Of a stretch of 64,000 nucleotides of DNA, positions 48,097 to 58,065 are shown piece after piece. The DNA is taken from positions 9,814,559 through 9,878,558 of the forward strand of contig NC_052614.1 in assembly GCF_016545825.1 (NCBI RefSeq), in the 5' to 3' direction. The notes under the pieces were generated by a model. The model was not told the DNA's origin. It was given only the letters and a program-made list of their open reading frames with translations, and did not search any database. The DNA is from Eucalyptus grandis (lineage: Eukaryota; Streptophyta; Magnoliopsida; Myrtales; Myrtaceae). The stretch's first letter is position 1, and each line of letters begins with the position of its first letter. The position numbers and the translations under genes are program-made.

Positions 48097-49413
48097 TTAT
48101 AAGAGAACAAGGCCAAGCTCTGAGGACTTCAATGCATCTCTTAACCGGTAATTATAAAGATAATAGTGGAGTTGCCCATCACCAGGACCAAATTTAAGCT
48201 CTTTGAGAAAAGATTCGTTTTGCATGACATCCAAAGCATTAAAAACGTCATAATCGTTCCGTTTTGCGACAATAAGCACATCATTCATCAACTGCAGTAA
48301 AGGAGTCTTGGTTGAAACATTATAGTAAGAATAAGCAGCTTTCAAGGTCGAGTAATTCTGATTCCCAAGTATAGATGAAGGAAGAGTGTAGAAGCTGCAG
48401 AAGTCAGTAATATCATGACTGTCAGGACTTTCCACCACGTAACTGTCAACCACATTTTCAGTTGGAAGCAGCCAGTGCTCCACATCATCCTCATCAAAAT
48501 CAGGGGCAACCACGAATTGGGCCAAGTAGTCCCTGAGCAAACGGGTAACAGCAGGGACATCGCAAAGCTCCATTTTTCTGAAACCAGGGGAAGCTGTTGA
48601 ATCTGGCAACTTATAAAGCTTTATAGTTCGACTCATAGTCATCCTAGCACCAAGCCTCGAAAATCCAACATCAATGAGTTTCTTTGGATTCAAGGACCTA
48701 TGCCAGTACTGGCAAGTTGTGATCGGGGTTGGAAGAACCACACCAGCTGTATAAGCTGCCTGCCAAATATTCTCCAAGTGGACTCTTCTTGTAACCTCCT
48801 TAATTAGGACAGGAGCTAGTCTCTTTGATCTAAGCTTCTTATGAACACACAAGAAGTTCACCTCAGCCATCTTAACCACTTCATTTCGCACCCTAATTCT
48901 GGCAGGCACACCAGTGATGAAGGCGACGAGCTTCTTGGAAGATTTAGCACGAACACCAATGTGCCAGCTCTTATAATACCCCGGAGGATGCAAAGCCCAG
49001 CTGAGGAACTCCTTCGAATAGTTAAACCTAAACATGTTCTCATCGTCTTCTACATAGTTGTTCTTCAAAAGGTTGTAGACCTCGGTGCATGTCTCCTCGG
49101 AGCCCATGTCGCAGGTAGTCCACTCATACTGAGTCGGAAGATTATACGGCTCCTGCTTGACCTCAGATAATGGGGTTGGGGGCTCGATCGGGCCCTCGGA
49201 CAAGCTCGAGTTCCCGAGGTCCTTGTACTGCCCCACCGGTTGGGTCTCCCAGAATTTGTGCTTCTTGCCAACAGAGACTGAATCATTGAACTCCCTGATG
49301 ATACTATCGAGTGACTTCTCAATATTGTCGGGCGCAACCTGGTTGGGATTTTGATCTGGGTTCTCTTTGGGAGAATCTTTGGGAGAATCAGGAAGTGACT
49401 TGCTATCGCCCAT
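48097..49413 (-). CDS. NMT1: Glycylpeptide N-tetradecanoyltransferase (N-myristoyltransferase)
   Basis: Transfers myristate from myristoyl-CoA to the N-terminal glycine of proteins after removal of Met, mainly on cytosolic ribosomes (family knowledge). The 438-codon frame is uninterrupted and intronless. Residues 1-75 are the variable, Pro/Asp/Lys-rich N-terminus, ending in KKHKFWETQPV, where the catalytic fold begins. The first signature EVNFLCVHKKLRSKRLAP lies at about 185-200 and the second, KFGPGDGQLHYYLYNYR, near the C-terminus. The chain ends GLVLL; in this enzyme the C-terminal carboxylate acts as the catalytic base, so the exact end matters and is intact. Length fits plant NMT1. The start is the first ATG, giving MGDSKSLP. 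A GGCAG acceptor just upstream suggests a 5'-UTR intron. Confidence 0.97.
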   Translation of the reverse strand: MGDSKSLPDSPKDSPKENPDQNPNQVAPDNIEKSLDSIIREFNDSVSVGKKHKFWETQPVGQYKDLGNSSLSEGPIEPPTPLSEVKQEPYNLPTQYEWTTCDMGSEETCTEVYNLLKNNYVEDDENMFRFNYSKEFLSWALHPPGYYKSWHIGVRAKSSKKLVAFITGVPARIRVRNEVVKMAEVNFLCVHKKLRSKRLAPVLIKEVTRRVHLENIWQAAYTAGVVLPTPITTCQYWHRSLNPKKLIDVGFSRLGARMTMSRTIKLYKLPDSTASPGFRKMELCDVPAVTRLLRDYLAQFVVAPDFDEDDVEHWLLPTENVVDSYVVESPDSHDITDFCSFYTLPSSILGNQNYSTLKAAYSYYNVSTKTPLLQLMNDVLIVAKRNDYDVFNALDVMQNESFLKELKFGPGDGQLHYYLYNYRLRDALKSSELGLVLL

Positions 49414-49993
49414 ATTTCAGAAGACAATTTCAGCGCTGCCACTCAACAAACAATCAAGACAATGCAAATCCCATTAAATCTTCGGAAACTACGACGCGAA
49501 TCAAAAAGGGGTTTTCGGGCAAAATCAAAATCCCAGAGAAAACAACCCCTCACTAGGTTAGAAGCTACAGGAAACGCCAATGAATTCTATCAAATACCCA
49601 CGAATCGCAGCCGCCGGCAGACGGGTACGCGAAGCTCTCGCGGCAAATTTAACAAGTGGGCTACGCTACTATTGCTTTTCGCTACACACCAGAACAAAGA
49701 TCAAATTTTTTCGTGCGGAATACGCAGAGGAGCCGAACAGCCACAAACCCATCACGCGATTGTGTAAAATTTTACTGGGAGCAGCTTCGCATGCGCAAAC
49801 GAATCACATAAAGAATCTTCTAGGAAACAAGACGACTACTACTCACAGTTTCAGTCCCGCAAGATTTCGATACGAAGCGGTTGACCCTCGAACCGATGGA
49901 GATTCGGACGATGCCGAGGACGGAGGAGGAGGAGCAGATCTGGGAGGAAGGAAGGCGATCGAGAGGCGCGTCGATCGGGTGAAACCTCCGAGG

Positions 49994-50031
<38 letters not shown>

Positions 50032-50250
50032 GACGAAGACGGCTCTGGAGTTGCCGAAGGCAGGCCAATGGGGTTTTTCGCGAATATTAACGAGGCAAGT
50101 TTTCTTTTTTTCGCTTTTTTTCTTTTTGACGGGGGGTATCGAGTGCTGGAAACCATGGTTTGATGCCTAAATTCTGACATCGCGTTGTGCCCACCAAGGT
50201 TACTTCGAAATGATGGCACGAATAATTCCCGGACTTCTGATTTAACACGC
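49414..50250 (-). promoter_or_regulatory. NMT1 leader and upstream region with GA repeat
   Basis: A likely 5'-UTR intron acceptor (GAGTGGCAG) sits about 25 bp before the ATG. On the minus strand a perfect GA repeat of about 31 bp (49999-50029) lies about 590 bp upstream of the ATG. GAGA-type repeats near plant transcription starts are known targets of BPC factors. The exact transcription start and donor site could not be set. Confidence 0.45.
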
Positions 50251-52517
50251 AATATCGTTCGTCAATTTTTAATTTATTTCATATAGTCTCCAAATTATTA
50301 ATAAATATTTAATCTAATTTCTTAAATTATATGAAAATATATAATGTTATTGTCATGTCCTTTAATTCAAATTAACAAAGTCTACTGATTTGATTTTCTA
50401 TTCATTATGTCTGATGGTGGACAAAAAAAAAAAAGCCATCCTCAAGTTATCCACGTGAATGTTCATATCAAATCATAATAATAATATAATAATATGATCA
50501 AATAATGATGGACATGTTAATGCTCTAATTTAATTTTTTTTTTTTTAAAGATAGATAGATGAAAAAATTGACATGTTGACTTGTCATTTTTAAATATCAA
50601 AATCAGCTTATGATAATTCACGTCGTCAAACTTATGATAATTAAACCCCACGACACGTGCTAGTCACCACACACGTCATCAAACAATTTTTGACTTTGTG
50701 ATTTTAGCAAAGTGAAGTACTACACTAAACTTTTACTAGCACACTAAGGAGTAAGGACCATATTGAATAAATTAAAAAATTCAGAATGACATTCCGCATT
50801 TGACTAAATTTCAGCGACCATTCTTGCCATTTCCCCTTTTTCTTTATGGTAGAGTGACTAGAACAACCGAATAGAAAACTGCAGTGCATTGATATTGGCT
50901 TCAATTCAAACATGACCGTGAATGGCCTTGCGCCAATAGTCTTCTACGAATCCCCAATCTTTCTTGTCGTAGCGAAGATGATTGTGCAGCTTCTTTTCTC
51001 CTTTTCCTCAATGTGTTGAAGTCCATTTTTCGAGGGTAGATTCCAAGTGCATATAAAGTACCTCACTCACCTCATGAACTGGTTAAATCGTAATGTGAAA
51101 ACCCACGTGAAGTTGACAATATGCTTTGTGAATTTTCGGATTTCTACATCGAAGTCCAAATCAGAATATAAGATAAGATACCCACGTGAAGTTGAAAAGA
51201 CGATTGATTCTATTCCTAACATTATTTACGAGAAAAAACTCTTAAATTAAAGTTTAGGATAGCATTTGTATCATACTACCTGGAAAACATTTTTAGAAGA
51301 GATAATTACTTTTATTGCTTATAAAAAATAATCAATGAAAAATATTTTTATTATAAAATATTTAAGCATAATTATTGATAAGAATGATGATATCATTTAC
51401 ACGACATAAGTAATTATTTTTAAATTGGGGTCTTTTCGAGCTTTATGTCTATTATTTAAAACTTTCACCTTACAAAAATGCGATCTCCGTCAAAAGTAAT
51501 CATCAAAGGTGTGTCGAATGTATGGGTCATCCGAACTTGAAACCGTTGGGTCCAAACCGTTGGGTTAGATCTTCCCAAGGTTTAACCTCAAAATTCATGT
51601 TCAGTTTAGCTAGATGTCAAAAAAATTATTGGGATAACTGAAAACCCACCTAGCAATAGCGAATTTATGATCCGCCATGGGTTTTGAAAACCCAACCAGG
51701 ATGGCCAAACCTTGTTTTGCGGGTTTGGTCGGTTGGGGTCGAAGGGTTGGGCTACGTATACAAGGATTGCGGTCGTGATCTTGGGCACGAGGTCAAAAAA
51801 TCCAAATCTGATTCGAGATATGCGAAAACCAACAACCTTATCCAAATGGGTAGGCTAGGCAAGGCGAGCCCGTCTAATCGTTAGACCCATGATCAGCTGC
51901 TCTTAACTCCAATCCTGCATTGAGGGATATTACCATCTCCAAAGACCCATCATAAAGTAAGTCTTGTCAACTTGTGAATAGGACTAATGCAAATGAACCT
52001 AAAATTGATCGAGCTCTTGCTAGACAAAGTTTCGCTGTCATGATGAGTTGATTACCACGATTTGGCGTCAGAAAGACCGAATCACCCTAGCAAACACTTG
52101 ACTATCATGTGACGGCAGATGAATATGGAAGCCCCTAAATCCCGTCGAGGATGCATGATTTGTGATGTGGCTTAGACACATCCACAACCGATAAAATACG
52201 ATACTCCGTCGGCTCCTCGCTAATCGATTTCCACACGGCACGTAAGACTGCGAGGTATGGCAATTCGAAAATAGAAATATATTGGGCCGGCATGCATCCG
52301 GATAAACCGAAATCCTCGATGGGGCTGAGAGTTATCCATCCTCTTCAATTACACATGAGCAGAACGTTGGCTTTAACAAGAAATGTATTGGACGAGGGCT
52401 ATAGCTTTCCTTCTTTCTCCCGGAGGAGTCCTGTCGGAACTTGAAGGGGCCGTGCTGACTGCTGGAGACTAGAGCGTTGTCGACTTGACGCTGGCGACGC
52501 ATGCAGCGCGACAGCAT
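50251..52517. other. Intergenic between NMT1 and EPFL
   Basis: AT-rich with poly(A/T) runs. No ORF over 80 codons has a recognisable product. 51530-51730 has short GGGTT and AACCC repeats of both orientations. Nothing else stands out. Confidence 0.5.
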
Positions 52518-53221
52518 TTATGGGTCGTAGAAGGAAGAGCCGCACTTGCACTTCCAGCCCTCGGGCTCGTAATTGGCGTACTGGACGCTCGCTCGGTCGG
52601 TGGTCGCGGGGATCTGAGTGGCCTCGCATGGCTCGCAGCCCCTGCACTTGCGCTCGCAGTTGGGCGGCCTCGACCCGAGCCTGCTCATCCCCCGGCACTT
52701 CTCGTCCCCGCTCTCTCCCACTGCCTTCACGCTCGCTCCCTTCAAAATCAGAGTCACGAGAGGGAGACAGAGCAGCGAACGAGATGTCAACGACCATGTT
52801 GAGAATGTTTGCGGAATGATCGGCGGAAACCAAATTTAAGATGCGATTGGCACTAGAAAAGTACCTGCTTGATGTTCAGCGTGGCCCGCGAAAGAAGTTG
52901 TCTTGCATCTGTTTGACCAAGAACGGGACATCAGGAAGTGGTAAAGAAGATAGCGTTCGGTGATTTTGGTAGTTTAAAGGAACGATAAAACGAGGCGAGA
53001 GGAAGAGAGGCCATCAAGGGGCATCGTTCTTGGAAAAGTGCGTGATAATCTGATGAACAAGTGAACTGAACAGCAGGAATCAAATACCACTGACCTTGCT
53101 TGTGAGCAGTGACGAATAATGAGGAGGGCGAGCTTGTCATGGACACCATAAGACCCACCATCTGCACAGTGGCTAGAAGCAAACAGTACCGAATCATTAC
53201 TGGCTTCGTCATTCTACTCAT
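52518..53221 (-). CDS. EPFL: EPIDERMAL PATTERNING FACTOR-like secreted peptide, two exons
   Basis: A secreted cysteine-rich peptide of the EPF/EPFL family, whose members signal through ERECTA-family receptor kinases and TMM in epidermal and organ patterning (family knowledge). Exon 1, 53221-53095, starts MSRMTKPVMIRYCLLLATVQ, a signal peptide with a hydrophobic core. A GT donor follows AAGCAAG. Exon 2, 52735-52518, uses an AG that gives a phase-1 junction and 114 residues in all. The mature end begins GSRPPNCERKC and contains six cysteines (CxxxC, CxxC, then CxC) and the terminal YEPEGWKCKCGSSFYDP. A seventh Cys lies just before the core (EKCRG). The 25-residue loop between Cys4 and Cys5 and the ending suggest the EPFL1-3 subgroup, not the stomagen type; that is inference. 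M46 of the longer open frame (53212) is an alternative start. Confidence 0.88.
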
Positions 53222-53427
53222 CCCCCTCAAATTTCCCAAACGATAATGACGACAAGGCCGAATGGGATGGTCTTCAAGAAGGAGCGGCGACAGAGAGATG
53301 AATGGGGTTGGAAGTGAGTGATTGGCAGGGACAAGAGGCCCATGCAATGATGACGCTTTTTAAAATGAGTGGATGGCGATGGTGAAGAAGGACACAGTGC
53401 AGCAGCTCTCTTCTCTCTCTCACTGCT

Positions 53428-53460
<33 letters not shown>

Positions 53461-53620
53461 AGCTGTATCTGTGGAGGCTGGAGAGATATTGCTTTTTGCA
53501 CAAGTGATTCTGCCTTTTCACTTGTAAATCTGAGATGGGATTCTCCCTTTTTCTTTTCTCCACTGATGGCTAATTCCGTCTGCTGTCTTCCAGGCTACTG
53601 ATCAACGCGGAAACGACAGA
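53222..53620 (-). promoter_or_regulatory. EPFL upstream region with GA repeat
   Basis: On the minus strand a GA repeat of about 28 bp (53433-53461) lies about 210 bp upstream of the start codon, probably in the 5' leader or core promoter. The frame open upstream of the chosen start (to 53347) is taken as leader. Confidence 0.4.
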
Positions 53621-55372
53621 AAGCACCCAAAAAACGTATGCACATAATATCTATGGTCTCCCTGCTGCGCAAACGAGCTTATCTCTGCCACACGACATAC
53701 CCTTCCAAACGCGCGACCGAATCGAGAAAACGTCAAACTGCATATGCATACAAAAATCAACTCCGAATTGTTTCTCCTCTGGCCAGAAGAGAAGAAGGGG
53801 GTGGGGAATTCAGCATTGTTGGATCTCGGACTTTTCATGCTGAAGAAGAAAACAACTGAACGCCCGACGGCATTTAATGAACGTGTCAGGAGGGCAGTGG
53901 ATTTTTACTAGGGGTTAGGCCTAGTGCCTTTACAGTTCACATCTTGTACTCTTCTTGCAGGAGATGAGCAATGACATAACATTTCAAAATTTTCTTTTTA
54001 TAGTCGAGAAGAATTATTATTTCGACGTGGATTTTGTTAAAAAAATGCCTGGTCTTTTGTTATGTGATTAAAAGAAGATTTTACAATTTTTATTGTATAC
54101 AAGTTTCATATGACATAAAAAAGACATAAAATGAACAATGAGTTACCTCTTAGAGTGCCAAATCATTTCACTCTAATTTTAATGATCGAGCCTTGCAAAA
54201 TTACTCGATAAGGTTCAGGAGATACCCAACTCAATGCATGCATACTTAAGTGGTCATACACAAGATGGCAGCTCTACGAGTTATGTCGATTTATCACGCT
54301 AAAAATTTGGTATGTTTGTGTTGTAATCATGCTTCCGATACAAATTTATATGGAGTTAGTAACGTTTCAATTCAACATTTAGTTACATCTCAGTTCAACC
54401 TTAACTTCACTTAGAGTCATAGCAATCAACAAGTCTCGAGTTAATCAGAATCTTTTCTATAGTTCCTTGCTCCATAGGAAATTGCCAAAGTAGGATTCTC
54501 CCTCTCGCATGCCCTTTAGTCGCCAATGAATATGTGTTCACGATGGCATTTTGTTACGAGGGTTGAAGTCATGTGAGTGATTCGGAACAGTAAATTTGCT
54601 GCTGCTTTGATGCCATGTTCGAGTCAGTGAGTTAATTAAGATTGACTGACTCAGCATCATTAGTTATCACTATTGTTTTTTTTTTTGTTCGTGGAGCGGT
54701 CATTGACTCGTTGGGCTGGTCTTTTTGGGTGGAAGACAAGGACACCATTTAATTATAGCCAGTGTCTAGAATCTGAGGTACTAATTAAATGTGTCTATTT
54801 TAGATATTATGCAAAGCACATATCCAACCAGCAATAAGCAAGTTTTTGATGAGGACTTCCAGCAATAATTTGATAACTCGGCACTCAGTCTAGATATGTG
54901 TTTTTATTTTAACATATTAATACTTGTATGCCATATTTCTCTAATTAAAAATAAGAAATTTATTCTCTCATCATTGAAAATACTTTCAAATTTTACGTTG
55001 TAAAGTTTAAATGAAACGGTTTTAAGACATCCTCGTATCCACAGCATCATTAATCATTGCTACTGTGTTTTTCTGGTTCGTGGATCGGTCACTGACTAGT
55101 TGGACTGGTCTTCGTGGGTGGGAAACAAGGACAACATTTGATTATAGGCAGTGAAAAGGCCTTTGACCACATTAAATGCTAATTACATCTCGTCGTACTA
55201 AATGTCACTCTTGCCTTCATTGGGACTTGCAAAATAACAAAGTTGGTGAACCTCGGGCATGATCTATTTAGACGATTCCACCTGTATTTTCTATATTTAT
55301 CCACGACTATTTGAAATATAATTCAACAGATTCGAACTCGTGTAAGTAGCCGTGCCTTGTGAGTCACACAAC
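53621..55372. other. Intergenic
   Basis: No gene is recognised. Two related segments occur: GGAGCGGTCATTGACTCGTTGGGCTGGTC-like DNA near 54694 recurs near 55082 (GGATCGGTCACTGACTAGTTGG), followed in both by a GGACA(A/C)CATTT(A/G)ATTATA phrase. This is a dispersed or duplicated repeat of about 100 bp. Confidence 0.55.
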
Positions 55373-56155
55373 GGCTCCGTTTAGAAACCACTTCCCAATG
55401 CCCTTTGGAGACCTAAGGATCATTGGGCAAATGCTAGCCCGTTTGGCATTCATTTTTGAGTTGGCATTCCCCAAATGCAAGCTTCACAAGGCTGAAAGCC
55501 CAAGACAAGTTGGGAGTTGTCTTGGGCTTTTAGCTTACCGAAAATGCTGAGTTTGAGGGATTAAAAAAAAATTTATTCCCAAATTACCCTCATTGATTTT
55601 TCATTTGTCCGGTTTCGCCCTTACTATTCATCATCTTCTTCCACGAGCTTCTTCTTCTTCATCGACCAGTCGCCGGCGAAGGGCGGGCAGTTGCCAGCAA
55701 CCGTCGCCCAGATGACCATCGTCGGGGGTGGCGCAACTGACGCCAGGGGGTGGGTCATGGCGAGGTCTGGGCCGCTGAGACCCAGATCTGGGGCGGCGGG
55801 GTGCGGGAGGACCTTGCCGCCCCGACCGGGTTGCGCGACCTGCCGCCCCCGGGCCTGATCGGGGTCGTCGGAGGTCGCGACGTCACGCGACCTCGCCACC
55901 CCAGATCCGGTCGCCAGGTTGCCGATGGCCACCGCCTCGCCGGTCAATTTTTTTATTTTTTTCTTTTAATAAATTTTTTTACCACAAAGATACTTTGTAA
56001 ATATAATTCTCCAAACACTATTTTGCTCAAAGTGCTTCACAAAGAGCTTTCAAAGTACAATTTACGAAACACAAATGCATTTAAAAAAATACCTTTAACT
56101 CAAAGATGTTTGCAATTTCCTAAAAACTTTCCCTAAAAGTTTTCCTAAACGCACC
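55373..56155. mobile_element. hAT-like non-autonomous element with GC-rich core
   Basis: The left end GGCTCCGTTTAGAAACCAC and the inverted right end GGTGCGTTTAGGAAAAC are similar to the ends of the element at 14666 (GGCTCCGCTCGTTTT). The interior has a GC-rich core (55640-55950) with CTTCTTC-rich DNA on one side and a T-rich tract on the other. A matching 8-bp target duplication was not found. ORFs over the core are compositional. Confidence 0.5.
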
Positions 56156-58065
56156 TAACATTTCTCTGTCAAGACCGCTTTCACTGTAAAGCCGCGGTAC
56201 TTATTGTGAGTGAGGAAAATGGTCAAATGAGTAAAATGTCTTAACACGTCATTTAATGTAACTATTCTGTCGTTCTTCATGCTCAAAACACTTGAATTAA
56301 GCCGCGAATAATTTTAGAAAACAAACAGATGAAAAAATAACCTCTGAGGCCATAAATGCAAATAACTAATCTATTTGTAATATTTTTAGAAAACAAAGCA
56401 AAAAATTCGGGCTTGGCGAGAACCCGCTCCATCGAATGCCTCAAGATCCGGCTTACTGGACCGGTACTCTCCCTAACAAGCACCGAAGACGGTATCCTAG
56501 GAGTAACTCGATGAAATCATTGCGTATGCTAGAACGTCACCGCAGTCCTTCATCATGCTGATTGGCCTTCGGGCGAGGAAGAGGATTATAGACTATCCTT
56601 GTCCTGCAAGACCTTGCAGTTCGATGATAATTCAGAAAACTCGGGCAGACTTACGATGGAACAACGTACGTTCGCGACGTCATCAACAGTCTGATCATCG
56701 ATCTGCTCTGCAGGCGCACAGCAAAAAGCGATGAATTCGACACGGCACGGGAGCCGAAGTCTCTTCTTGAAGTCCGAGAGGCACCTTTTTTTCCATTTCA
56801 GTAATTGAAGTCCGAGAAATGCTTCACCAAAACCATATAATTTCACCCGATCCGGAAAAAAAGAGAGAACAAAACAGATCCAGTCGTGCTGCTTACTGTC
56901 ACGTCAAGCTTTGATTTTTCTCGAGTTGTCGCGTTCAAGTTTATATTTTGGATTGAACTCCGTAACGAGAGAAGATTAGAAGGCCTTCTTTGTTGAATGG
57001 ATCAGAGCTATTCTCAGGGCCAAGGTGGCAATCAAGGAATGTCTTTCGGTCCTGAAAAGAAACCAACAAAATAATTTGATTTCGCCACTGCAGCACATAC
57101 GTACGAAGCTAGGAGACTGTCCTCGAGGTGGGTATCGCGCGTCTAGCCCTTGTCGTCGTGCAGGCTTTGAGAGACAAAGGAGAGGGTTCCCTTCAAACTC
57201 CGGTGCGTTGACTGAGACTGATATGATGCTTCACTGCGTGGTATTGAGTTCCAAAGTCCTGGATCTTCCAGACTGTCAAGACCCTCCAAAAGTTTACATC
57301 TTATTTACCGGATACTTTTTCTCTTCTGCATAGTTGTAATATCTAGGTATATTGTGGGATTTTAAATGACTTCTCTCCATTTTCGGGGAAAAAGAACTTA
57401 AAAATGTTTCTCTGGCTATGATGATTGATATTAGATTGCATCTTAAAGTTACAAGATCAATATGATAATGCAATTACATAATGCCCAAAACAATTTTCGT
57501 GTCTCGGTGCCATTTCGGTGCCATAACAATGTCACGAGATCCATGCATCGGAGCTTGTGAGCAAATAACTAGATGGCAAGTCTCTCATGTTTCCCTTCTT
57601 TTATGTGGTTTCTCAGTAGTCATTTTGATCTGTTATTAAATAGTCGATCTGGGAGATAGATGGATCCTCGTTTCATATCTGAAAAAATAGTCAATGAACT
57701 TGCAAACGGATTTCAAGCTTCTTTATCAACTGCACTTTTACAGCCCTAATCTTGAAAAGTAGAAAAGGAAGTGCGGCATCGATCGGGTATACAAAAAAAG
57801 AATTGGAAAAAAGAGCCACAATTGGGTAAATAACACTTGAATGAACAAAGAAATTGACTAGATACATGAAAAAATGGGGTTAGTCCCTGAACTCTCCTCT
57901 ACTATATAGGCTCTTCAGCCGTCTTATTTTTCCCTAGAAATTAGAAATCTCGAGCCGAGAGCAACAGAACTACAAGTGCCTCAGCCATCAAAAGTTATCG
58001 GACCTTGGCCCGGCCTGATGCCTCCACAATCGAAGCCCGCCCCGGCGTCCCCTCAATGAACGAAC
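56156..58065. other. Intergenic with unassigned short frames
   Basis: 56586-56846 (minus, 86 codons) and 57025-57333 (plus, 102 codons) are open but show no motif I recognise. A short frame at about 56998 encodes MDQSYSQGQGGNQGM and ends after some 26 codons; it might be a relic first exon. 57345-58065 probably includes the IQM 3' UTR. Confidence 0.35.

Noticed and set aside
48415..49354. ORFs opposite NMT1 on the plus strand
   Set aside because: Shadows of the conserved NMT1 coding sequence.
52399..52833. 144-codon frame overlapping EPFL exon 2
   Set aside because: It is a different frame of the same exon. The EPFL frame has the family cysteines and splice sites; this one does not.
56586..56846. 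86-codon minus-strand ORF as a gene
   Set aside because: No motif, no splice partners and no promoter evidence; left as unassigned.
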